From DTYU01 sp040756575 (GTDB lineage: Bacteria; Bacillota; Desulfotomaculia; Desulfotomaculales; Ammonificaceae): 60,592 nucleotides of DNA. The stretch covers positions 1 through 60,592 of the forward strand of contig JBFLYP010000016.1 in the NCBI GenBank assembly GCA_040756575.1, read 5' to 3'. A model generated the notes under the pieces. That model made no database searches. It was not told the origin of the DNA and was given only the letters and a program-made list of their open reading frames with translations. How positions within the stretch are numbered: position 1 is the first letter of the stretch; every line of letters starts with the position of its first letter. Shown here piece by piece: positions 8,431 to 15,381 of this stretch. The position numbers were made by a program, and so were the translations under genes.

Positions 8431-9617
8431 GTCTTTTTGCAAGTTTTACGGACTTTATCCGCTTTGCATACGAGAATTCTCCGGCGGCGAGGGACAAGTT
8501 TACAGCCGCGGGTCTGAAGCCTGGCGATATTCAGAGAGTTGGGGACTTACCGCGCCTGCCGGTTACCAGGAAAAGCGACCTCAGTGTGCGGCAACAGGCG
8601 ACACCCCCATTCGGCGGTTTTCTTGCTGTGCCGCAGGAACGCCTGCAACGGGTTTTCGCCTCTCCCGGTCCGATCTATGATCCCCAGGGGGAAGGCGAAG
8701 ACTACTGGCGATGGGGAGAAGCGCTTGTGGCAGCCGGTTTTAAGGCGGGGCAAATAGTGCAAAATACGTTTTCCTACCACCTGACACCGGCCGGCTTTAT
8801 GTTTGACGGGGCACTGCGAAGCCTCGGGTGCGTTGTGGTTCCCGCGGGAGTCGGCAACACCGAGCTACAGGCTCAGATCATGCGGGATTTACGGGTCAGC
8901 GGTTACATCGGTGTCCCCAGTTTCCTCTACGCTCTGGTGAAGAAGGCGGAGGAACTGGGCTTCGTTTCGGAGCTTGCCCTCCGGCGGGCGTGGATAACTG
9001 CTGAAAGGCTTTCCGAAGAACTCCGGACGCTTTTACGGGAGGAATACGGCATCAGCGTCTTCCAAGGATACGGAACGGCGGACACCGGCTGCGTCGCGTA
9101 CGAATGTCCGGAAATCAAAGGACTGCACCTTGCCCGTGACGTCGTGGTTGAGATCGTTGACCCTCAGACCGGGCAGCCCGTTCCGGACGGGGAGGTCGGC
9201 GAGATTGTCATAACCCTCATGGTCCCAACTTACCCGTTGCTGCGCCTGGCGTCAGGCGATTTAAGCGCATTCATCACGGAACCTTGCGCCTGCGGCCGGC
9301 CGGGGAAACGGTTGGCCGGTGTTCTTGGAAGGGCGGCCGCGGGGGTTAAGGTCCGGGGACTCTTCCTTTACCCCCACCAGGTCTCGGAATTAGCCGGCGC
9401 CTTTCCGCAGGTGAAAAGTTTACGGGCGGTTGTAACCCAGCGAGATTTTCGCGACGAGTTGACGATCGAAACCGAGTTGAGCGAGGGAGTTGCCGGAACA
9501 CCTGAACTGGCCGGTGCGATTGCGGCGCGTGCGAAGGAGATACTGCGTCTCCGGGCGCATGTTGTTTTTGTCCCACCGGGATCGATCGGAGAAGCGTCTG
9601 TCATAGATAAGCGATAA
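8427..9617 (+). CDS. PaaK-like adenylate-forming enzyme (phenylacetate-CoA ligase family)
   Basis: This 396-residue protein belongs to the phenylacetate/aryl-CoA ligase family, which joins aromatic acids to CoA with ATP. The region FQGYGTADTGCVAYEC near residues 212-227 is the adenine-binding segment and RLASGDLSAF near 275 the following motif; CACGRPGKRL matches the PaaK cysteine loop. The usual Ser/Thr/Gly-rich phosphate loop is replaced by FASPGPIYDP near residues 75-84, a change that I recall from a subgroup found beside liv transporters. ATG at 8427 is chosen because it overlaps the livF stop and follows AGAGGTGG. A second CoA ligase in the same operon suggests stepwise or alternative acid activation. 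Confidence 0.85.
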   Translation: MSLFASFTDFIRFAYENSPAARDKFTAAGLKPGDIQRVGDLPRLPVTRKSDLSVRQQATPPFGGFLAVPQERLQRVFASPGPIYDPQGEGEDYWRWGEALVAAGFKAGQIVQNTFSYHLTPAGFMFDGALRSLGCVVVPAGVGNTELQAQIMRDLRVSGYIGVPSFLYALVKKAEELGFVSELALRRAWITAERLSEELRTLLREEYGISVFQGYGTADTGCVAYECPEIKGLHLARDVVVEIVDPQTGQPVPDGEVGEIVITLMVPTYPLLRLASGDLSAFITEPCACGRPGKRLAGVLGRAAAGVKVRGLFLYPHQVSELAGAFPQVKSLRAVVTQRDFRDELTIETELSEGVAGTPELAGAIAARAKEILRLRAHVVFVPPGSIGEASVIDKR

Positions 9618-10052
9618 CCCGGCACCTGTATCGGGATCTTATAGTCCGGGGTGCTTAATTCAGAAACCGGTCGGCCAAGGCCGGTAGTCAACCGCTTTTT
9701 CGTTGCAGTTGGTACCGTCTTGCCCTGATGAGAACCGGTTCGCTGGTCCGGCTTGGCGTGCAAATTGTAGCAAAGATTCCGGAATTAAAGCAGCAGGAGC
9801 GCACCTCTTTATGGCGAAATAGGGTAGTACAGGCCTGCTTTCAGCGGTTGATGTGCGTGAGCTTTCTTGAGGAGCCGGATGCGGGAAATCTGCACGTCCG
9901 GTTCTGTGAGGGGCGTAAAGAGTAATCAATACGTCTACTCGACAAACGGTTCCATTGCTTGGGCTTCGGCCTTTTATCAACGTCGAACGCAGAACGGACC
10001 CTCAAGGTCTGTCAGTACAAGGTTGAACGTTTATTTTAGGGGGAGCGACAGA
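9618..10052. other. Non-coding stretch before moaA
   Basis: No gene with a supported start lies here. It holds the group II intron remnant (9872-about 9945) and possibly more upstream intron-derived sequence from about 9700, which I cannot align by eye. A weak GGCACC/GGTGCT pairing at about 9622-9655 may act as a terminator of the liv operon. Confidence 0.5.
9872..9945 (+). mobile_element. Group II intron 3' remnant: domains V and VI
   Basis: Positions 9872-9904 match bacterial group II intron domain V: GAGCCGGA pairs with TCCGGTTC, followed by the asymmetric bulge and a short upper stem closed by a GAAA-containing loop. Positions 9908-9940 fold as domain VI: GAG/CTC, GGG/TCT and CGTA/TACG with A9937 bulged as the expected branch point, then the usual GAC. 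No reverse-transcriptase ORF lies upstream, because the preceding coding gene ends at 9617. The intron is therefore either a very short ORF-less form or, more likely, 5'-truncated. I could not place a 5' GTGYG end with confidence. Confidence 0.8.
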
Positions 10053-11021
10053 TTGAAGGACGGCTACCAGCGAGAGATAAACTACCTCCGGGTCTCGGTT
10101 ACTGACCGGTGCAACCTTAGGTGCCGCTATTGTTTGCCCCCGGAAGGCGTACCGCTGTTGCCCCATGCCGAAATTCTAAGGCTCGAGGAGATTTATCAGG
10201 TTGTACGCGCCTCAACACTTTTAGGGATAAGAAAGGTGCGCCTTACCGGCGGTGAGCCCTTGATAAGAAAGGGTTTGGTGCGCCTGGCGGCAATGCTCAG
10301 CGACATCCCGGAGATCGATGATCTGGCGTTGACCACCAACGGAGCCCTCCTTGCTTCCTGCGCACAGGAGTTAAAAGAAGCCGGTATTAGACGGGTTAAC
10401 ATCAGTCTGGATACTCTGGAACCGGAACGGTATTACTGGGTGACCAGGGGCGGCGACCTCAGGGATGTTTGGCGCGGCATTGATGCAGCACTTGCTCACG
10501 AACTTCACCCGGTAAAGCTAAACACGGTAGTGATTAAAGGATTTAACAGCGACGAGGTGGCGGAGCTTGCGCGGCTAACTCTAAAACTGCCCGTACACTT
10601 AAGGTTCATCGAACTGATGCCGTTCGGTCCTGCCAGAGAGTGGGCCGGGGGCGGTTTTGTCCCAACAGCTCAGGTTCGGGCTTGGCTTGAATCCTTTTTC
10701 GGCGCCTTATCGGAAGTGCGGAAACCGACCGGAAGCGGGCCCGCATCGTACTACCGCATCGGGGACGCAATAGGAACCATAGGGTTCATCAGCGGTGTTA
10801 GTGAGCATATCTGCTCCAGGTGCAACCGGCTTCGCCTGACGGCGGCAGGGAAGCTGAAACCTTGCCTTTTCGGTAACGGGGAGTTGGATATCAAAAGACC
10901 GCTCCGCAGCGGCGCAGGGATGGAAGAATTAGCAGAACTCATAGCGAGGGCTATCAGGAGCAAATCAGAGCAAAGATCAATTCCGGAGATGCCCGGCCTG
11001 ATGTCTCGAATCGGCGGGTGA
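10053..11021 (+). CDS. moaA: GTP 3',8-cyclase MoaA (molybdopterin biosynthesis)
   Basis: MoaA is a radical SAM enzyme that rearranges GTP to 3',8-cyclo-GTP, the first step of molybdenum cofactor synthesis. The N-terminal radical SAM cluster CNLRCRYC lies near residues 17-24, the GGEP motif at LTGGEPL near 65, and the C-terminal second 4Fe-4S site CSRCNRLRLTAAGKLKPC near 256-273. The protein ends in the conserved Gly-Gly pair whose insertion into the active site is needed for catalysis. TTG at 10053 after AGGGGGAG gives 322 residues, the family size; the longer frame from 9867 would translate the intron. It may serve the molybdenum or tungsten formate dehydrogenase 4 kb downstream. Other moa genes are absent from the window. 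Confidence 0.93.
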   Translation: MKDGYQREINYLRVSVTDRCNLRCRYCLPPEGVPLLPHAEILRLEEIYQVVRASTLLGIRKVRLTGGEPLIRKGLVRLAAMLSDIPEIDDLALTTNGALLASCAQELKEAGIRRVNISLDTLEPERYYWVTRGGDLRDVWRGIDAALAHELHPVKLNTVVIKGFNSDEVAELARLTLKLPVHLRFIELMPFGPAREWAGGGFVPTAQVRAWLESFFGALSEVRKPTGSGPASYYRIGDAIGTIGFISGVSEHICSRCNRLRLTAAGKLKPCLFGNGELDIKRPLRSGAGMEELAELIARAIRSKSEQRSIPEMPGLMSRIGG

Positions 11022-11477
11022 GTGGATTTATATGCTGTGCATGTGTCAGGGAAACCTGTGGGAAACCGGGGCGGGGTGTATTAAAGCTTAAGTGTTATTG
11101 ACGAGGTTGTAAGTCTCTCTCAGGACTTGACTCGGCAGAAATCGTGTTTGGACGAGTTCTTTTACGGTGGCGGTGCCCTAAGCAAGCTCTTCTGATGACA
11201 ATGCGATGCCGCATCTCTTCGCCGGAATCAACTGAGGATCGGTCCCGGGCAAAGGGGATTAACAACGGCGGGTTACAAAGCATTTTTCAGGCTCTCCACA
11301 AATCGTGTATTTCTTGGGATCGTTTTATCGGGGAAGAGCAGGGTTTGGTAATGCGAAGTTTTCGAACAGCAGCTCCGGGTCAAATGAAAAAGCCGTTTTC
11401 CCAGCATAGAGAACGGCTTATTTAAGCATGCGACCCTAAAGGTAACGCACTGCAAACGGTCAAATTAAGCCAAACAG
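11022..11477. other. Intergenic between convergent moaA and spoIID
   Basis: I see no supported gene here. Open frames on both strands lack ribosome binding sites and recognisable content. The right part holds the terminator hairpin at 11384-11419. Confidence 0.5.
11384..11419 (-). terminator. Rho-independent terminator of spoIID, possibly bidirectional
   Basis: AAGCCGTT (11390-11397) pairs with AACGGCTT (11412-11419). On the minus strand the stem is followed by a run of T (CGGCTTTTTC), as expected for termination of the minus-strand spoIID gene. The plus-strand tail is weaker, so action on moaA is less certain. Confidence 0.75.
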
Positions 11478-12464
11478 CTACCACAATTTTACTATATCAA
11501 TGTTTTGGAAATAGTGTTTCAATATCTCCTCTGCATTTTTTCCACGCCGGGCCATTTCCAGAGCACCCCACTGGCTCATGCCCACCCCGTGGCCGAACCC
11601 CTTGCCTTCCAGGACAACTTTATCTCCTTCAACGCGGGCGCTTGTCAAGAGGGTGGATTTCATCCTGGTGCTGCCCAGCGCGGTCCGGAGGTCGACGGCA
11701 TTTGCCTCGGCGCCGCCCGCCCGGATTCGCACCGCGCGGCCTGAGGGGCCTCTTTCGCTGACGGTGATGGAACTGAAATCGCCCGGCTGCCCTCCGGTTT
11801 TTTGGAAAGCCCTGATCACCTCTTCCTTGGTAAAAACGGCGCGCCAGCGGTTAAACTCCTGCGGAGCGGTGGGTCCTTCTCCCGATCTGACCACCCGCGT
11901 ATACGGTGGTTCAGGGTGCTCGTAATTGAGGCCTTCCTTGGCAGTGGCGGTCAGCCCCCCTGCATGGGAATGGAACCAGGCGTTTATGTACCGGCCACGG
12001 TGGACGGCCACCTTACCCCGTGTCGCCTGCACCGCCGACCGAACGCGATTATTGACGCTTTTAGGATTCCAGGCCTGCGCTTCTTCAAAGGAGGTGGAGA
12101 TGTGGGCCGCCGGGTTCACGGCTGAGTGTTTTTTGGTTGCAACGAAATTAAGGGCGTAGGTACGCGCCAGGATGGCCTGCGCGGCCAAAGCCTCCCGTGG
12201 GAACCAGTTCTTCATCTCACCGGCCACGGTGGCCGCCACGTACTCCTCCAGCGGCATCTCCTTAATGGTTTTGGTTTCGGTAACAAAAACCTTGAGTCGC
12301 GGTTCCTTGCCGGGTCCCCGGCTGATCTCTTGGGGGATCGTGGGGAGCGGTACCGGTTTACGGACTCCTTTCGGCGTGCACCCAAAGGCGAGACAGAATA
12401 AAAAGAGACTTAGGCAAGCAATTATTAAAACCCTGAGGGTGATTTTGTGTTCACTGCTCTTCAT
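11478..12464 (-). CDS. spoIID: SpoIID/LytB-domain protein (stage II sporulation protein D)
   Basis: SpoIID is a membrane-anchored lytic transglycosylase that cuts denuded glycan strands during engulfment of the forespore. The family motifs LAAQAILARTYAL near residues 118-130 and GHGVGMSQWGALEMARRG near 290-307 are both present. The N-terminus is a signal or anchor segment, LRVLIIACLSLFLFCLAFGC, whose Cys in LAFGC could be a lipobox. ATG at 12464 is chosen over the longer frame because AAGGGGG lies upstream; it gives 328 residues, normal for the family. Companion genes spoIIM and spoIIP are not in the window, so a LytB-like vegetative role is possible. Confidence 0.88.
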   Translation of the reverse strand: MKSSEHKITLRVLIIACLSLFLFCLAFGCTPKGVRKPVPLPTIPQEISRGPGKEPRLKVFVTETKTIKEMPLEEYVAATVAGEMKNWFPREALAAQAILARTYALNFVATKKHSAVNPAAHISTSFEEAQAWNPKSVNNRVRSAVQATRGKVAVHRGRYINAWFHSHAGGLTATAKEGLNYEHPEPPYTRVVRSGEGPTAPQEFNRWRAVFTKEEVIRAFQKTGGQPGDFSSITVSERGPSGRAVRIRAGGAEANAVDLRTALGSTRMKSTLLTSARVEGDKVVLEGKGFGHGVGMSQWGALEMARRGKNAEEILKHYFQNIDIVKLW

Positions 12465-12700
12465 GGTGTACCCCCTTTTTTGGATATGGTTCCCCCGTGT
12501 GGGAAGTTTTATAGCCAGTAAAAATTTCGGCTTCAGCGGGAGAGGGATTTTTACGCGGGAGACAGAATAGACTGAGAGAAAAGTCTTCAAGGCGTTGCAA
12601 AATGGAAACTTCGCCGAGAAGTAAGCTCGTCTGTGTAAACCTACGAAGTTTCAGCCCAGCACTCAACTGAAGGAAACACTAATGGAGTTGAAAGGGATAT

Positions 12701-12717
12701 CGAAGTTTTGCAGCGGA
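12701..12717 (+). repeat. Repeat family B, core copy
   Basis: CGAAGTTTTGCAGCGGA matches the core shared with copies near 22411, 25456, 43105 (reverse), 46330 and 53835. It lies upstream of family A copy 1. Confidence 0.55.
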
Positions 12718-12729
12718 TTCTTTAAAGGA

Positions 12730-12963
12730 GTGCCGCATGCGGCAAGCCGCACAACGAAGGATGAAAACGGGGCGAATAGACCCGTAAGCTAATTGCTTAG
12801 CTGCAGAAGAATAACATAAACGGAACGCGGTGAGGAGCGAGCAGTACAAGGAAGGCGCAGCCGGACGGGCCTGATTGGGAAGTGAGAAATGGCGGCGAGC
12901 CTGACGCAGTGATGCGAAGCTCATCGCCGCGCCCCACGGAAGAAGAACGCATTCTCGGAGGAG
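12730..12963 (+). repeat. Repeat family A, copy 1 (upstream of ddl)
   Basis: This roughly 230-nt element shares long near-identical blocks with 20096-20486 and 26635-26787. It opens with a GCCGC/GCGGC hairpin and an AACGAAGGATGAAAA block, then GGGCGAATAGACCCGTAAGC, and ends with GAAGAAGAACGCATTCTCGG. Near the right end GGCGGCGAGC (12891-12900) pairs with GCTCATCGCC (12919-12928), enclosing CGCA-GTGA-TGCG, a stem capped by a GNRA-type tetraloop. The element ends at the Shine-Dalgarno site of ddl. Confidence 0.8.
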
Positions 12964-12972
12964 GCGTATGAG

Positions 12973-13899
12973 ATGCGGGTCGCTGTGCTGCTCGGGGGGC
13001 AGTCGGCCGAGCGGGAGGTATCGCTGAAGTCCGGTGAAGCCGTTTATCGGGCACTGGTTGGGAGAGGCCGGGATGTGGTAAAAATCGACGTCGGGCCGGA
13101 CGTGGCCCAACGATTACAGGTAGAGCGGGCGGATGTGGCTTTTATCGCCCTGCACGGTAAAGGAGGGGAAGACGGCAGCATCCAGGGCCTTTTAGAGATC
13201 ATGGGAGTCCCGTATACCGGTTCTGGGATTCTCGCAAGTGCTATCGCTATGGACAAGGTGGCAACGAAGCGGCTGCTCCTTTCGGAGGGCCTGCCGACGC
13301 CGCGCTTTGTGAACCTGAAAGCAGGGTCGTGTGATCCTTTGAAAACTGAAGATGTGCTTAGAAAAATACGGTTGCCGCTGGTTGTTAAACCCGCGACGCA
13401 GGGCTCCTCGGTTGGCATGACCGTCGTCCGCAAGGAGGAAGAGCTTGCACAGGCGATCAAAGACGCGTTCCGCTATGATACGTCGGTGCTGGTGGAGGAG
13501 TTTGTTGCCGGTCCGGAGGTAACGGCGTCGGTGTTGGGGAACGAGCGGCCTGTCGTATTGCCTTTATTAGAAATAACCACAGCTAAAGGGGTCTATGATT
13601 ACGAGGCCAAGTACACGCCGGGGATGAGCGACCACCTGATACCTCCTCGGATCCCTATCGCAGTCCAGAGACGTGTGGAAGAGATCGCGCTTGTCACTTA
13701 CAAGCTTCTTGGGTGCAAGGGATTTGCCCGTGTGGATTTCATTGTCGGAAGCGGTTCACAGCCTTATGTCCTCGAGGTAAACACGATTCCCGGGCTTACC
13801 GAAGTCAGCCTTTTCCCCGATGCGGCGCGCGCTGCGGGAATATCTTTCAGCGATCTTGTAGAGCGGTTGATTTCCCTTGCCCTGGGACAGGAGGAATAG
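12973..13899 (+). CDS. ddl: D-alanine--D-alanine ligase
   Basis: Ddl joins two D-alanines with ATP to make the dipeptide terminus of peptidoglycan precursors. The N-terminal signature VLLGGQSAEREVSLKSG lies at residues 5-21, the ATP-grasp core includes KPATQGSSVGMTVV near 138-151, and the metal/substrate loop VLEVNTIPGLTEVSLFP lies near 265-281. At 308 residues it is standard length. ATG at 12973 follows GGAGGAGG. The promoter and leader region consists of repeat family A. It is followed at 11 bases by deoC, probably in one transcript. Confidence 0.95.
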   Translation: MRVAVLLGGQSAEREVSLKSGEAVYRALVGRGRDVVKIDVGPDVAQRLQVERADVAFIALHGKGGEDGSIQGLLEIMGVPYTGSGILASAIAMDKVATKRLLLSEGLPTPRFVNLKAGSCDPLKTEDVLRKIRLPLVVKPATQGSSVGMTVVRKEEELAQAIKDAFRYDTSVLVEEFVAGPEVTASVLGNERPVVLPLLEITTAKGVYDYEAKYTPGMSDHLIPPRIPIAVQRRVEEIALVTYKLLGCKGFARVDFIVGSGSQPYVLEVNTIPGLTEVSLFPDAARAAGISFSDLVERLISLALGQEE

Positions 13900-13909
13900 C
13901 TCAGGGAAC

Positions 13910-14629
13910 GTGAAAGGGTTGCAGTTGACGCGCGAAACGTTCGCCCGGATGATCGACCATACGCTGTTGCGTGCTGATGCTACCCGCAGGGAGATCCGGG
14001 AACTCTGCCGCGAAGCAGAGGCGTGCGGGTTCGGCGCGGTGTGCGTGAACCCGGCGTACGTACCGTTGGCGGTGCAGGAACTCCAAGGGTCTCCGGTAAA
14101 GGTCTGTACTGTTATCGGTTTTCCCCTCGGAGCGACCAGCATTGCCGGGAAGGCGGCCGAGGTAAAACAGGCGGCCTTCGACGGGGCGGTCGAATTTGAT
14201 GTGGTAGTAAACCTGGGGGCCTTAAAGGAACGCGACGGTGACTATTTGCGGAGCGAATTAGGTGAGGTGGTCACATCGGCACGAGGTATTTGCAGCGATG
14301 CGGTAATCAAAGTAATCTTAGAGACGGCCCTCCTGACGGATGAGGAGAAAATCTTCGGGTGCCGGGTTGCGGCGAACTTAGGAGTTGACTTCGTCAAGAC
14401 TTCCACCGGCTTTGGACCGGGTGGGGCGACGGTCGAAGATGTCCGGCTGTTAAGGAGTGCTGTGGGAGGATCCGTAGGAGTCAAAGCAGCGGGGGGAATC
14501 CGGGACCTGGCCACCGCGCTAAGAATGGTTATGGCCGGTGCAAACCGGATCGGTACGAGTTCAGGAGTGAAGATTATTAAGGAATGGCAAAACGATGCTA
14601 TATTTCGGCAGGAAGGAGCGCAGAAATGA
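13910..14629 (+). CDS. deoC: Deoxyribose-phosphate aldolase
   Basis: DeoC splits 2-deoxyribose 5-phosphate into acetaldehyde and glyceraldehyde 3-phosphate, allowing use of deoxynucleosides. The N-terminus MIDHTLLRADAT, the VVVNLGALKERD region and the Schiff-base segment VDFVKTSTGFGPGGAT (catalytic Lys in VKTSTGF near residue 163) are all present; KAAGGIRD near 190 supplies the second conserved Lys. GTG at 13910 is preferred to a longer frame overlapping ddl and gives 239 residues, normal for the class. The gene ends in ATGA, which starts the next small ORF. Confidence 0.93.
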   Translation: MKGLQLTRETFARMIDHTLLRADATRREIRELCREAEACGFGAVCVNPAYVPLAVQELQGSPVKVCTVIGFPLGATSIAGKAAEVKQAAFDGAVEFDVVVNLGALKERDGDYLRSELGEVVTSARGICSDAVIKVILETALLTDEEKIFGCRVAANLGVDFVKTSTGFGPGGATVEDVRLLRSAVGGSVGVKAAGGIRDLATALRMVMAGANRIGTSSGVKIIKEWQNDAIFRQEGAQK

Positions 14630-14700
14630 GCTGGAAGATTATTGCAGTGGCACTGATAACCGCGGCATTGGCTGTGCTGTGGTATTTTACTTCCCCTTGA
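14626..14700 (+). CDS. 24-residue single-span membrane peptide coupled to deoC
   Basis: ATG at 14626 overlaps the deoC stop as ATGA and is preceded by AGGAAGGAG with ideal spacing. The peptide reads Met-Ser-Trp-Lys followed by a hydrophobic run IIAVALITAALAVLWYFTS and a stop, so it has one predicted transmembrane helix with a positive inner end. It is too short for homology by eye. The good ribosome binding site and stop-start overlap support translation; the function is unknown. Confidence 0.5.
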   Translation: MSWKIIAVALITAALAVLWYFTSP

Positions 14701-14712
14701 GGGCCGCGAGGG

Positions 14713-14735
14713 CGGTGCTAAGTTTAGCACCAAAT
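14713..14735 (+). terminator. Possible terminator hairpin after deoC
   Basis: GGTGCTA and TAGCACC form a perfect 7-bp stem around an AGTT loop just after the small ORF. The following bases are only moderately T-rich, so termination efficiency is doubtful. Confidence 0.4.
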
Positions 14736-15381
14736 CGTATTTAACCGGGAATGAAGCTTATTAAAAGCTGATTTAATATACTTACTTAAGAATTGCCGGA
14801 TGATAACTTAAGTAACACCGCCAATACCCTTTTTCATTGCGCATTCAAGCAACTTTTCCCGCCAAAATACCGTATGGTTCGTTATTTTCTTCATAAAGTA
14901 ACATTCCAGACATTGCTGTAGGATCTTATTTCCCGGTGCGCGGCAAATTGCGGTTTTCCCTTTAATGTCAAAACAAACCGGTAAAAGGGCCGCTTCATTG
15001 AACGTTCACTGGTCAGCAGAGGATTCACTAATTCTGGTTTATTCTGTTTTAACAAAGTTTTTTATTCTATTTTAAAAAAGTTTTTATAATTAGGTATTGA
15101 AAACCAAGGCCGTATATTCTACAATTAGTATAAAATTATCTAAAATTACATCATAATACCACTTTTGCCGCTATCTATTTACAACATTCGACTTTATAAA
15201 CATTTAAGTCACCCTACTTTATTGCAGATAATACTATTGGATATTGTTGGACATCCTTACAAAACACTTGTAAAAGATACGGGGACTTGAAAGGCTTGGT
15301 ATTGGTTTCGAAAAGGAGGTGTTATCTCAGGGCGAGAAGGCGGTACCGTACCATGAGCCTACCACTGAAAGGAGGAAGGTT
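14736..15381. other. AT-rich leader region of the formate dehydrogenase operon
   Basis: This roughly 640-nt stretch has no credible gene and is visibly richer in A and T than its flanks, with runs such as TTTTAAAAAAGTTTTTATAATT near 15070-15093 (read in two parts). It probably carries the regulatory and promoter sequence of the fdh operon, but I could not settle on one promoter. An alternative upstream start for fdhA at 15319 falls inside it and is not favoured. Confidence 0.5.

Larger units (their letters stand above)
12465..12972. other. Intergenic holding repeat families A and B
   Basis: No gene is supported. The stretch contains a family B core (12701-12717) and family A copy 1 (12730-12963), whose right end supplies the GGAGGAG ribosome binding site of ddl. 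Confidence 0.6.

Noticed and set aside
11144..11425. 93-codon plus-strand frame between moaA and spoIID
   Set aside because: No ribosome binding site, no recognisable content and it runs through the terminator hairpin.
12679..13110. Recurring short minus-strand ORFs inside repeat family A (CVLLPWGAAMS and similar)
   Set aside because: They are similar only because the DNA repeat is similar; they lack starts with ribosome binding sites and are broken differently in each copy.
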